Positions 1 through 13,700 of a DNA stretch of 64,000 nucleotides are shown here, in pieces. The stretch covers positions 1 to 64,000 of the forward strand of contig NW_023367391.1 in the NCBI RefSeq assembly GCF_902167145.1. Direction: 5' to 3'. Source of the stretch: Zea mays. Its lineage: Eukaryota > Streptophyta > Magnoliopsida > Poales > Poaceae. How positions within the stretch are numbered: position 1 is the first letter of the stretch; every line of letters begins with the position of its first letter. The notes under the pieces were generated by a model that was not told where the DNA came from, searched no databases, and saw only the letters and a program-made list of their open reading frames with translations. Position numbers and translations under genes: made by a program.

Positions 1-3000
1 GAAATAGCCATGAATGACCATTTTCAATAATACCGAAGGCTAACACCTACGGATTTTTGACCAAGAAATGGTTTCCACCAGAAATCCAAGAATGTAATCT
101 ATGGCAAGGAAACATATGTGGGGTGAGGTTTATGAGCCTCTAGTCGATGATAAATGGCCACACAACCCCCATTTTTTATGAAAATAGCCATGAGCGACCT
201 TGAAAAAAGCCATGAACGACCATTTTCAATAATACCGAAGGCTAACACGTACGGATTTTAGACCAAGAAATGGTCTCCACCAGATGGAGTGAGGTGTACG
301 AGCCTCTGGTCGATGATCAATGGCCACACAACCCCCATTTTTGTCGAAAATAGCCATGAATGACCATTTTCAATAATACCGAAGGCTAACACCTACGGAT
401 TTTTGACCAAGAAATGGTTTCCACCAGAAATCCAAGAATCTGATCCATGGCAAGGAAACATATGTGGGGTGAGGTGTACGAGCCTCTGGTCGATGATCAA
501 TGAACACACAACCCCCATTTTGCCGAAAATAGCCATGAATGACCATTTTCAATAATACCGAAGGCTAACACGTACGAGTTTTTAACCAAGAAATGGTCTC
601 CACCAGAAATCCAAGAATGTGATCTATGGCAAGGAAACATATGTGGGGTGAGGTGTATGAGCCTCTGGTCGATGATCAATGGCCACACAACCCCCATTTT
701 TGTCGAAAATAGCCATGAACGACCATTTTCAATAATATTAGAGGCTAAGACCTACGGATTTTTGACCAAGAAATGGTCTCCACCAGAAATCCAAGAATGT
801 GATCTATGGCAAGGAAACATATGTGGGGTGAGGTGTATGAGCCTCTAGTTGATGATCAATGGCCACACAACCCCCATTTTTGTCGAAAATAGCCATGAAC
901 GACCATTTTCAATAATATTAGAGGCTAACACCTACGGATTTTAGACCAAGAAATGGTCTCCACCAGAAATCCAAGAATGTGATATATGGCAAGGAAACAT
1001 ATGTGGGGTGAGGTGTATGAGCGTCTGGTCGATGATCAATGGCCACACAACCCCCATTTTTGTCGAAAATAGCCATGAACGACCATTTTCAATAATACTA
1101 GAGGCTAAGACCTACGGATTTTTGACCAAGAAATGGTCTCCACCAGAAATCCAAGAATGTGATCTATGGCAAGGAAACATATGTGGAGTGAGGTGTACGA
1201 TCCTCTGGTCGATGATCAATGGCCACACAACCCCCATTTTTGTCGAAAATAGCCATGAACGACCATTTTCAATAATATCGAAGGCTAACACCTACAGATT
1301 TTTGACCAAGAAATGGTCTCCACCAGAAATCCAAGAATGTGATCTATGGCAAGGAAACATATGTGGGGTGAGGTGTATGAGCCTCTGGTCGATGATCAAT
1401 GGCCACACAACCCCCATTTTTGTCGAAAATAGCCATGAACGACCATTTTCAATAATACTAGAGGCTAAGACCTACGGATTTTTGACCAAGAAATGGTCTC
1501 CACCAGAAATCCAAGAATGTGATCTATGGCAAGGAAACATATGTGGAGTGAGGTGTACGATCCTCTGGTCGATGATCAATGGCCACACAACCCCCATTTT
1601 TGTCGAAAATAGCCATGAACGACCATTTTCAATAATATCGAAGGCTAACACCTACGGATTTTTGACCTAGAAATGGTCTCCACCAGAAATCCAAGAATGT
1701 GATCTATGGCAAGGAAACATATGTGGGGTGAGGTGTATGAGCCTCTGGTCGATGATCAATGGCCACACAACCCCCATTTTTGTCGAAAATAGCCATGAAT
1801 GACCATTTTCAATAATACCGAAGGCTAACACCTACGGATTTTTGACCAAGAAACGGTCTCCACCAGAAATCCAAGAATGTGATCTATGGCAAGGAAACAT
1901 ATGTGGGGTGAGGTGTATGAGCGTCTGGTCGATGATCAATGGCCACACAACCCCCATTTTTGTCGAAAATAGCCATGAACGACCATTTTCAATAATATCG
2001 AAGGCTAACACCTACGGATTTTTGACCAAGAAATGGTCTCCACCAGAAATCCAAGAATGTAATCTATGGCAAGGAAACATATGTGGGGTGAGGTGTATGA
2101 GCCTCTGGTCGATGATCAATTGCCACACAACCCCCATTTTGCTGAAAATAGCCATGAACGACCATTTTCAATAATACCGAAGGCTAACACGTACGAGTTT
2201 TTGACCAAGAAATGGTCTCCACCAAAAATCCAAGAATGTGATCTATGGCAAGGAAACATATGTGGGGTGAGGTGTATGAGCCTCTGGTCGATGATAAATG
2301 GCCACACAACCCCCATTTTTTATGAAAATAGCCATGAGCGACCTTGAAAATAGCCATGAGCGACCATTTTCAATAATACTAGAGGCTAACACCTACGGAT
2401 TTTAGACCAAGAAATGGTCTCCACCAGAAATCCAAGAATGTGATCTATGGCAAGGAAACATAGGTGGGTTGAGGTGTATGAGCGTCTGGTCGATGATCAA
2501 TGGCCACACAACCCCCATTTTTGTCAAAAATAGCCATGAATGACCATTTTCAATAATACCGAAGGCTAACACCTACGGATTTTTGACCAAGAAATGGTCT
2601 CCACCAGAAATCCAAGAATGTGATCTACGGCAAGGAAACATATGTGGGGTGAGGTGTATGAGCCTCTGGTCGACGATCAATGGCCACACAACCCCCATTT
2701 TTTATGAAAATAGCCATGAGCGACCATTTTCAATAATACTAGAGGCTAACACCTACGGATTTTAGACCAAGAAATGGTCTCCACCAGAAATCCAAGAACG
2801 TGATCTATGGCAAGGAAACATATGTGGGTGAGGTGTATGAGCGTCTGGTCGATGATCAATGGCCACACAACCCCCATTTTTGTTGAAAATAGCCATGAAC
2901 GACCATTTTCAATAATACTAGAGGCTAAGACCTACGGATTTTTGACCAAGAAATGGTCTCCACCAGAAATCCAAGAATGTGATCTATGGCAAGGAAACAT

Positions 3001-3960
3001 ATGTGGAGTGAGGTGTACGATCCTCTGGTCGATGATCAATGGCCACACAACCCCCATTTTTGTCGAAAATAGCCATGAATGACCATTTTCAAAAATACCG
3101 AAGGCTAACACGTTCGGATTTTTGACCAAGAAATGGTCTCCACCAGAAATCCAAGAATGTGATCTATGGCAAGGAAACATATGTGGGGTGAGGTGTATGA
3201 GCGTCTGGTCGATGATCAATGGCCACACAACCCCCATTTTTGTCGAAAATAGCCATGAACGACCATTTTCAATAATACCGAAGGCTAACACGTACGGATT
3301 TTAGACCAAGAAATGGTCTCCACCAGATGGGGTGAGGTGTACGAGCCTCTGGTCGATGATCAATGGCCACACAACCCCCATTTTTGTCGAAAATAGCCAT
3401 GAATGACCATTTTCAATAATACCGAAGGCTAACACCTACGGATTTTTGACCAAGAAATGGTTTCCACCAGAAATCCAAGAATGTGATCTACGACAAGGAA
3501 ACATATGTGGGGTGAGGTGTATGAGCCTCTGGTCGACGATCAATGGCCACACAACCCCCATTTTGCCGAAAATAGCCATGAATGACCATTTTCAATAATA
3601 CCGAAGGCTAAGACCTACGGATTTTTGACCAAGAAATGGTCTCCACCAGAAATCCAAGAATGTGATCTATGGCAAGGAAACCTATGTGGGGTGAGGTGTA
3701 TGAGCCTCTGGTCGATGATCAATGGCCACACAACCCCCATTTTTGTTGAAAATAGCCATGAATGACCATTTACAATAATACCGAAGGCTAACACCTACGG
3801 ATTTTTGACCAAGAAATGGTCTCCACCAGAAATCCAAGAATGTGATTTACGACAAGGAAACATATGTGGGGTGAGGTGTATGAGCCTCTGGTCGATGATC
3901 AATGGCCACACAACCCCCATTTTTTGCCGAAAATAGCCATGAGCGACCATTTTCAATAAT
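1..3960 (+). repeat. knob180 satellite array, orientation A
   Basis: Head-to-tail monomers with an exact 180-bp period: the landmark GGCCACACAACCCCCATTTT recurs every 180 bases through most of the block. I recognise the monomer as the maize knob 180-bp repeat; that rests on memory of the family, not a search. Orientation A is defined here as the strand carrying that landmark. Local variants include a duplicated 22-bp piece near 180-215 and 2331-2365, and truncated monomers near 285 and 3328 where part of the unit is missing. No gene is supported in the block. The block ends abruptly at 3960/3961, where the opposite orientation starts. Confidence 0.93.
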
Positions 3961-4173
3961 ACACCTCACCCCACATATGTTTCCTTGCCATAGATCACAT
4001 TCTTGGATTTCTGGTGGAGACCATTTCTTGGTCAAAAATCCGTAGGTGTTAGCCTTCGGTATTATTGAAAACGGTTGTTCATGGCTATTTTCGGCAAAAA
4101 TGGGGGTTGTGTGGCCATTGATCATCGACCAGACGCTCATACACCTCACCCCACATATGTTTCCTTGCCATAG
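3961..4173 (-). repeat. knob180 short block, orientation B
   Basis: About 1.2 monomers of the same satellite in reverse orientation, between inversion junctions at 3960/3961 and near 4173/4174. The left junction joins the AATAAT part of an A monomer directly to the ACACCTCACCCC part of a B monomer, so neither monomer is complete. Confidence 0.85.
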
Positions 4174-4292
4174 AATGACCATTTTCAAAAATACCAAAGG
4201 CTAACACCTACGGATTTTTGACCAAGAAATGGTCTCCACCATAAATCCAAGAATGTGATCTATGGCAAGGAAACATATGTGGGGTGAGGTGT
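4174..4292 (+). repeat. knob180 partial monomer, orientation A
   Basis: A roughly 119-bp A-orientation fragment lies between two B stretches. Its right junction, near 4292, falls at a short TTATTTAAAA sequence not typical of the monomer, which looks like a rearrangement or repair scar. Confidence 0.8.
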
Positions 4293-7200
4293 ATTATTTA
4301 AAAAATGGTCGCTCATGGCTATTTTCGGCAAAAATGGGGGTTGTGTGGCCATTGATCATCGACCAGAGGCTCATACACCTCACCCCACATATGTTTCCTT
4401 GTCGTAGATCACATTCTTGGATTTCTGGTGGAGACCATTTCTTGGTCAAAAATCCGTAGGTGTTAGCCTTCGGTATTATTGTAAATGGTCATTCATGGCT
4501 ATTTTCGACAAAAATGGGGGTTGTGTGGCCATTGATCATCGACCAGAGGCTCATACACCTCACCCCACATATGTTTCCTTGCCATAGATCACATTCTTGG
4601 ATTTCTGGTGGAGACCATTTGTTGGTCAAAAATCCGTAGGTCTTAGCCTTCGGTATTATTGAAAATGGTCATTCATGGCTATTTTCGGCAAAATGGGGGT
4701 TGTGTGGCCATTGATCGTCGACCAGAGGCTCATACACCTCACCCCACATATGTTTCCTTGTCGTATTATTGAAAATGGTCATTCATGGCTATTTTCGACA
4801 AAAATGGGGGTTGTGTGGCCATTGATCATCGACCAGAGGCTCGTACACCTCACCCCATCTGGTGGAGACCATTTCTTGGTCTAAAATCCGTATGTGTTAG
4901 CCTTCGGTATTATTGAAAATGGTCGTTCATGGCTATTTTCGACAAAAATGTGGGTTGTGTGGCCATTGATCATCGACTAGACGCTCATACACCTCACCCC
5001 ACATATGTTTCCTTGCCATAGATCACATTCTTGGATTTCTGGTGGAGACCATTTCTTGGTCAAAAATCTGAACGTGTTAGCCTTCGGTATTTTTGAAAAT
5101 GGTCATTCATGGCTATTTTCGACAAAAATGGGGGTTGTGTGGCCATTGATCATCGACCAGAGGATCGTACACCTCACTCCACATATGTTTCCTTGCCATA
5201 GATCACATTCTTGGATTTCTGGTGGAGACCATTTCTTGGTCAAAAATCTGTAGGTCTTAGCCTCTAGTATTATTGAAAATGGTCGTTCATGGCTATTTTC
5301 GACAAAAATGGGGGTTGTGTGGCCATTGATCATCGACCAGAGGCTCATACACCTCACCCCACATATGTTTCCTTGCCATAGATCACATTCTTGGATTTCT
5401 GGTGGAGACCATTTCTTGGTCAAAAATCCGTAGGTGTTAGCCTTCAGTGTCATTGAAAATGGTCGTTTATGGCTATTTTCGACAAAAATGGGGGTTGTGT
5501 GGCCATTGATCATCGACCAGAGGCTCATACACCTCACCCCACATATGTTTCCTTGCCATAGATCACATTCTTGGATTTCTGGTGGAGACCATTTCTTGGT
5601 CAAAAATCCGTAGGTCTTAGCCTCTAGTATTATTGAAAATGGTCGCTCATGGCTATTTTCATAAAAAATGGGGGTTGTGTGGCCATTGATCATCGACTAG
5701 AGGCTCATACACCTCTGGTGGAGACCAATTCTTGGTCAAAAATCTGTAGGTGTTAGCCTTCGGTATTATTGAAAATGGTCGTTCATGGCTATTTTCATAA
5801 AAAATGGGGGTTGTGTGGCCATCTATCATCGACTAGAGGCTCGTACACCTCACCCCACATATGTTTCCTTGCCATAGATCACATTCTTGGATTTCTGGTG
5901 GAGACCATTTCTTGGTTAAAAACTCGTACGTGTTAGCCATCGGTATTATTGAAAATGGTCGCTCATGGCTATTTTCATAAAAAATGGGGTTTGTGTGGCC
6001 ATTGATCATCGACCAGACGCTCATACACCTCACCCCACATATGTTTCCTTGCCATAGATCACATTCTTGGATTTCTGGTGGAGACCATTTCTTGGTCAAA
6101 AATCCGTAGGTGTTAGCCTTCGGTATTATTGTAAATGGTCATTCATGGCTATTTTCGACAAAAATGGGGGTTGTGTGGCCATTGATCATCGACCAGAGGC
6201 TCATACACCTCACCCCACATATGTTTCCTTGCCATAGATCACATTCTTGGATTTCTGGTGGAGACCATTTCTTGGTCAAAAATCCGTAGGTCTTAGCCTC
6301 TAGTATTATTAAAAATGGTCGCTCATGGCTATTTTCATAAAAAAATGGGGGTTGTGTGGCCATTGATCATCGACCATAGGCTCATACACCTCACCCCACA
6401 TATGTTTCCTTGCCATAGATCACATTCTTGGATTTCTGGTGGAGACCATTTCTTGGTCAAAAATCCGTAGGTGTTAGCCTCTAGTATTATTGAAAATGGT
6501 CGTTCATGGCTATTTTCGGCAAAATGGGGGTTGTGTGGCCATTGATCATCGACCAGACACTCATACACCTCACCCCACATATGTTTCCTTGCCATAGATC
6601 ACATTCTTGGATTTCTGGTGGAGACCATTTCTTGGTCAAAAATCCGTACGTGTTAGCCTTTGGTATTTTTGAAAATGGTCATTCATGGCTATTTTCGACA
6701 AAAATGGGGGTTGTGTGTCCATTGATCATCGACTAGAGGCTCATACACCTCACCCCACATATGTTTCTTTGCCATAGATCACATTCTTGGATTTCTGGTG
6801 GAGACCATTTCTTGGTCAAAAATCCGGAGGTCTTAGCCTCTAGTATTATTGAAAATGGTCGTTCATGGCTATTTTCGACAAAAATGGGGGTTGTGTGGCC
6901 ATTGATCATCGACTAGAGGCTCATAAACCTCACCCCACATATGTTTCCTTGCCATAGATTACATTCTTGGATTTCTGGTGGAGACCATTTCTTGGTCAAA
7001 AATCCGTAGGTGTTAGCCTTCGGTATTATTGAAAATGGTCGTTCATGGCTATTTTCGACACCCACATATGTTTCCTTGCCATAGATCACATTCTTGGATT
7101 TCTGGTGGAGACCATTTCTTGGTCTAAAATCCGTAGGTGTTAGCCTCTAGTATTATTGAAAATGGTCGCTCATGGCTATTTTCAAGGTCGCTCATGGCTA

Positions 7201-8597
7201 TTTTCATAAAAAATGGGGGTTGTGTGGCCATTTATCATCGACTAGAGGCTCATAAACCTCACCCCACATATGTTTCCTTGCCATAGATCACATTCTTGGA
7301 TTTCTGGTGGAGACCATTTCTTGGTCAAAAACTCGTACGTGTTAGCCTTCGGTATTATTGAAAATGGTCGTTCATGGCTATTTTCGACAAAAATGGGGGT
7401 TGTGGAGACCATTTCTTGGTCAAAAATCCGTAGGTGTTAGCCTTCGATATTATTGAAAATGGTCATTCATGGCTATTTTCGACAAAAATGGGGGTTGTGT
7501 GGCCATTGATCATCGACCAGACGCTCATACACCTCACCCCACATATGTTTCCTTGCCATAGATCACATTCTTGGATTTCTGGTGGAGACCATTTCTTGGT
7601 TAAAAATCCGTAGGTGTTAGCCTTCGATATTATTGTAAATGGTCATTCATGGCTATTTTCGACAAAAATGGGGGTTGTGTGGCCATTGATCATCGACAAG
7701 AGGCTCATACACCTCACCCCACATATGTTTCCTTGCCATAGATCACATTCTTGGATTTCTGGTGGAGACCATTTCTTGGTCAAAAATCCGTAGGTCTTAG
7801 CCTTCGGTATTATTGAAAATGGTCATTCATGGCTATTTTCGGCAAAATGGGGGTTGTGTGGCCATTGATCGTCGACCAGAGGCTCATACACCTCACCCCA
7901 CATATGTTTCCTTGTCGTAGATCACATTCTTGGATTTCTGGTGGAGACCATTTCTTGGTCAAAAACTCGTACGTGTTAGCCTTCGGTATTATTGAAAATG
8001 GTCATTCATGGCTATTTTCGGCAAAATGGGGGTTGTCTGGCCATTGATCATCGACCAGAGGCTCGTACATCTCACTCCACATATGTTTCCTTGCCATAGA
8101 TCACATTCTTGGATTTCTGGTGGAGACCATTTCTTGGTCAAAAATCCGTAGGTATTAGCCTTCGGTATTATTGAAAATGGTCGTTCATGGCTATTTTCGA
8201 CAAAAATGGGGGTTGTGTGGCCATTGATCATCGACCAGACGCTCATACACCTCACCCCACATATGTTTCCTTGCCATAGATCACATTCTTGGATTTCTGG
8301 TGGAGACCATTTCTTGGTCAAAATTCCGTACGTGTTAGCCTTTGGTATTTTTGAAAATGGTCGTTCATGGCTATTTTCGACAAAAATGGGGGTTGTGTGG
8401 CCATTGATCATCGACCAGAGGCTCATACACCTCACCCCACATATGTTTCCTTGCCATAGATCACATTCTTGGATTTCTGGTGGAGACCATTTCATGGGCA
8501 AAAATCCGTACGTGTTAGCCGTCGGTATTATTGAAAATGGTCATTCATGGCTATTTTCGACAAAAATGGGGGTTGTGTGGCCATTGATCATCGACCA
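4293..8597 (-). repeat. knob180 satellite array, orientation B
   Basis: About 24 monomers of the knob satellite in reverse orientation. Several truncated monomers act as tags: a joint near 4850 (CACCTCACCCCATCTGGTGG), one at 5711-5720, and one at 7056-7064 where CGACA runs directly into CCCACATATG. The last two recur elsewhere in the window in opposite orientation. The 22-bp subrepeat is duplicated near 7175-7205. The block ends at 8597, where GATCATCGACCA runs straight into the A-orientation CCCCCATTTTTG. Confidence 0.92.
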
Positions 8598-8933
8598 CCC
8601 CCATTTTTGTCGAAAATAGCCATGAATGACCATTTACAATAATACCGAAGGCTAACACGTACGGATTTTAGACCAAGAAATGGTCTCCACCAGAAATCCA
8701 AGAATGTGATCTATGGCAAGAAAACATATGTGGGTTGAAGTGTACGAGCCTCTGGTCGACGATCAATGGCCACACAACCCCCATTTTGCCGAAAATAGCC
8801 ATGAATGACCATTTTCAATAATACCGAAGGCTAACACGTACGAGTTTTTAACCAAGAAATGGTTTCCACCAGAAATCCAAGAATGTGATCTATGGCAAGG
8901 AAACATATGTGGGGTGAGGTGTACGAGCCTCTG
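8598..8933 (+). repeat. knob180 block, orientation A
   Basis: About 336 bp, just under two monomers, in A orientation between two B runs. It is the inverted portion of the first composite unit and is nearly repeated at 10309-10645, including the unusual GAAAACATATGTGGGTTGAAG stretch, split here only by small differences. Confidence 0.85.
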
Positions 8934-10308
8934 GTGGAGACCATTTCTTGGTCAAAAATCCGTAGGTGTTAGCCTTCGATATTATTGAAAATGGTCGTTC
9001 ATGGCTATTTTCGACAAAAATGGGGGTTGTGTGGCCATTGATCATCGACCAGACGCTCATACACCTCACCCAAATATGTTTCCTTGCCATAGATCACATT
9101 CTTAGATTTCTGGTGGAGACCATTTCTTGGTCAAAAATCCGTAGGTGTTAGCCTTCGGTATTATTGTAAATGGTCATTCATGGCTATTTTCGACAAAAAT
9201 GGGGGTTGTGTGGCCATTGATCATCGACAAGAGGCTCATACACCTCACCCCACATATGTTTCCTTGCCATAGATCACATTCTTGGATTTCTGGTGGAGAC
9301 CATTTCTTGGTCAAAAATCCGTAGGTCTTAGCCTTCGGTATTATTGAAAATGGTCATTCATGGCTATTTTCGGCAAAATGGGGGTTGTGTGGCAATTGAT
9401 CGTCGACCAGAGGCTCATACACCTCACCCCACATATGTTTCCTTGTCGTAGATCACATTCTTGGATTTCTGGTGGAGACCATTTCTTCGTCAAAAACTCG
9501 TACGTGTTAGCCTTCGGTATTATTGAAAATGGTCATTCATGGCTATTTTCGGCAAAATGGGGGTTGTGTGGCCATTGATCATCGACCAAAGGCTCGTACA
9601 CCTCACCCCACATATGTTTCCTTGCCATAGATCACATTCTTGGATTTCTGGTGGAGACCATTTCTTGGTCAAAAATCCGTAGGTGTTAGCCTTCGGTATT
9701 ATTGAAAATGGTCGTTCATGGCTATTTTCGACAAAAATGGGGGTTTTGTGGCCATTGATCATCGACCAGACGCTCATACACCTCACCCCACATATGTTTC
9801 CTTGCCATAGATCACATTCTTGGATTTCTGGTGGAGACCATTTCTTGGTCAAAAATCCGTACGTGTTAGCCTTTGGTATTTTTGAAAATGGTCGTTCATG
9901 GCTATTTTCGAGAAAAATGGGGGTTGTGTGGCCATTGATCATCGACCAGAGGCTCATACACCTCACCCCACATATGTTTCCTTGCCATAGATCACATTCT
10001 TGGATTTCTGGTGGAGACCATTTCTTGGGCAAAAATCCGTACGTGTTAGCCTTCGGTATTATTGAAAATGGTCATTCATGGCTATTTTCGACAAAAATGG
10101 GGGTTGTGTGGCCATTGATCATCGACCAGAGGCTCATACACCTCACCCCACATATGTTTCCTTGCCATAAATTACATTCTTGGATTTCTGGTGGAAACCA
10201 TTTCTTGGTTAAAAACTTGTATGTGTTAGCCTTCGGTATTATTGAAAATGGTCATTCATGGCTATTTTCGACAAAAATGGGGGGTGTGTGGCCATTGATC
10301 ATCGACCA
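8934..10308 (-). repeat. knob180 block, orientation B
   Basis: About 7.6 monomers in B orientation, forming the B run of the second composite unit. Compared with the first unit it carries one additional monomer, near 10130-10308, with distinctive variants (AAATTACATTC and AACTTGTATG). Confidence 0.88.
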
Positions 10309-10645
10309 CCCCCATTTTTGTCGAAAATAGCCATGAATGACCATTTACAATAATACCGAAGGCTAACACGTACGGATTTTAGACCAAGAAATGGTCTCCA
10401 CCAGAAATCCAAGAATGTGATCTATGGCAAGAAAACATATGTGGGTTGAAGTGTACGAGCCTCTGGTCGACGATCAATGGCCACACAACCCCCATTTTGC
10501 CGAAAATAGCCATGAATGACCATTTTCAATAATACCGAAGGCTAACACGTACGAGTTTTTAACCAAGAAATGGTTTCCACCAGAAATCCAAGAATGTGAT
10601 CTATGGCAAGGAAACATATGTGGGGTGAGGTGTACGAGCCTCTGG
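10309..10645 (+). repeat. knob180 block, orientation A
   Basis: Near copy of 8598-8933, flanked by the same two kinds of inversion joint. Confidence 0.85.
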
Positions 10646-10738
10646 TGGAGACCATTTCTTGGTCAAAAATCCGTAGGTGTTAGCCTTCGATATTATTGAA
10701 AATGGTCGTTCATGGCTATTTTCGACAAAAATGGGGGT
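10646..10738 (-). repeat. knob180 fragment, orientation B
   Basis: Half a monomer in B orientation, matching the start of the two composite units. It is cut off at 10738, where ATGGGGGT joins GGTCGATGATC in A orientation. Confidence 0.8.
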
Positions 10739-13700
10739 GGTCGATGATCAATGGCCTCACAACCCCCATTTTTGTCGAAAATAGCCATGAATGACCATTT
10801 TCAATAATACCGAAGGCTAACACGTACGGATTTTTAACCAAGAAATGGTTTCCACCAGAAATCCAAGAATGTAATCTATGGCAAGGAAACATATGTGGGG
10901 TGAGGTGTATGAGCCTCTGGTCGATGATCAATGGCCACACAACCCCCATTTTTGTCGAAAATATCTATGGCAAGGAAACATATGTGGAGTGAGGTGTACG
11001 ATCCTCTGGTCGATGATCAATGGCCACAACCCCCATTTTTGTCGAAAATAGCCATGAATGACCATTTTCAAAAATTCCGAAGGCTAACACCTACGAATTT
11101 TTGACCAAGAAATGGTCTCCACCAGAAATCCAAGAATGTGATCTATGGCAAGGAAACATATGTTGGGTGAGGTGTATGAGCGTCTGGTCGATGATCAATG
11201 GCCACACAACCCCCATTTTGCCGAAAATAGCCATGAACGACCATTTTCAATAATACTAGAGGCTAACACCTACGGATTTTTGACCAAGAAATGGTCTCCA
11301 CCAGAAATCCAAGAATGTGATCTATGGCAAGGAAACATATGTGGGGTGAGGTGTATGAGCCTATGGTCGATGATCAATGGCCACACAACCCCCATTTTTT
11401 ATGAAAATAGCCATGAGCGACCTTGAAAATAGCCATGAGCGACCATTTTCAATAATACTAGAGGCTAAGACCTACGGATTTTTGACCAAGAAATGGTCTC
11501 CACCAGAAATCCAAGAATGTGATCTATGGCAAGGAAACATATGTGGGGTGAGGTGTATGAGCCTCTAGTCGATGATCAATGGCCACACAACCCCCATTTT
11601 TGTCGAAAATAGCCATGAATGACCATTTACAATAATACCGAAGGCTAACACCTACGGATTTTTGACCAAGAAATGGTCTCCACTAGAAATCCAAGAATGT
11701 GATCTATGGCAAGGAAACATATGTGGGGTGAGGTGTATGAGCGTCTGGTCGATGATCAATGGCCACACAACCCCCATTTTTTATGAAAATAGCCATGAGC
11801 GACCATTTTCAATAATACCGAAGGCTAACACGTACGAGTTTTTAACCAAGAAATGGTCTCCACCAGAAATCCAAGAATGTGATCTATGGCAAGGAAACAT
11901 ATGTGGGGTGAGGTGTACGAGCCTCTAGTCGATGATAAATGGCCACACAACCCCCATTTTTTATGAAAATAGCCATGAACGACCATTTTCAATAATACCG
12001 AAGGCTAACACCTACAGATTTTTGACCAAGAATTGGTCTCCACCAGAGGTGTATGAGCCTCTGGTCGATGATCAATGGCCAAACAACCCCCATTTTTTAT
12101 GAAAATAGCCATGAGCGACCATTTTCAATAATACTAGAGGCTAAGGCCTACGGATTTTTGACCAAGAAATGGTCTCCACCAGAAATCCAAGAATGTGATC
12201 TATGGCAAGGAAACATATGTGGGGTGAGGTGTATGAGCCTCTGGTCGACGATCAATGGCCACACAACCCCCATTTTTGTCAAAAATAGCCATGAACGACC
12301 ATTTTCAATAATATCGAAGGCTAACACCTACGGATTTTTGACCAAGAAATGGTCTCCACCAGAAATCCAAGAATGTGATCTATGGCAAGGAAACATATGT
12401 GGGGTGAGGTGTATGAGCCTCTGGTCGATGATCAATGGCCACACAACCCCCATTTTGCCGAAAATAGCCATGAATGACCATTTTCAATAATACCGAAGGT
12501 AACCTACGAGTTTTTAACCAAGAAATGGTCTCCACCAAAAATCCAAGAATGTGATCTATGGCAAGGAAACATATGTGGGGTGAGGTGTATGAGCCTCTGG
12601 TCGATGATCAATGGCCACACAACCCCCATTTTTGTCGAAAATAGCCATGAACGACCATTTTCAATAATACCGAAGGCTAACACCTACGGATTTTTGACCA
12701 AGAAATGGTCACCACCAGAAATCCAAGAATGTGATCTATGGCAAGGAAACATATGTGGGGTGAGGTGTATGAGCCTCTGGTCGATGATCAATGGCCACAC
12801 AACCCCCATTTTTGTCGAAAATAGCCATGAACGACCATTTTCAATAATACTAGAGGCTAAGACCTACGGATTTTTGCCCAAGAAATGGTCTCCACCAGAA
12901 ATCCAAGAATGTGATCTATGGCAAGGAAACATATGTGGGGTGAGGTATACGAGCCTCTGGTCGATGATCAATGGCCACACAACCCCCATTTTTGTCGAAA
13001 ATAGCCATGAACGACCATTTTCAATAATACCGAAGGCTAACACCTACAGATTTTTGACCAAGAATTGGTCTCCACCAGAGGTGTATGAGCCTCTGGTCGA
13101 CGATCAATGGCCACACAACCCCCATTTTGCCGAAAATAGCCATGAACGACCATTTTCAATAATATCGAAGGCTAACACCTACGGATTTTTGACCAAGAAA
13201 TGGTCTCCACCATAAATCCAAGAATGTGATCTATGGCAAGGAAACATATGTGGGGTGAGATTTATGAGCCTCTAGTCGATGATAAATGGCCACACAACCC
13301 CCATTTTTTATGAAAATAGCCATGAGCGACCATTTTCAATAATATTAGAGGCTAAGACCTACGGATTTTTGACCAAGAAATGGTCTCCACCAGAAATCCA
13401 AGAATGTGATCTATGGCAAGGAAACATATGTGGGGTGAGGTGTATGAGCCTCTGGTCGATGATCAATGGCCACACAACCCCCATTTTTGTCGAAAATAGC
13501 CATGAACGACCATTTTCAATAATACCGAAGGCTAACACCTACGGATTTTTGACCAAGAAATGGTCTCCACCAGAAATCCAAGAATGTGATCTATGGCAAG
13601 GAAACATATGTGGGGTGAGGTTTATGAGCCTCTAGTCGATGATAAATGGCCACACAACCCCCATTTTTTATGAAAATAGCCATGAGCGACCTTGAAAATA

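Larger units (their letters stand above)
7403..10738. repeat. tandem composite knob unit containing an inversion (about 2.1 copies)
   Basis: A composite unit made of a B run followed by an A block is tandemly repeated. Copy 1 spans about 7403-8933 (1531 bp). Copy 2 spans about 8934-10645 (1712 bp, the same unit plus one extra monomer). A partial third copy runs to about 10738. Shared landmarks include GATCATCGACAAGAGG at 7689 and 9220, the B-to-A joint at 8597 and 10308, and the A-to-B joint CTCTGGTGGAGACC near 8931 and 10643. This explains the alternating orientations between 8.6 and 10.7 kb as copies of one rearrangement. Confidence 0.8.
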
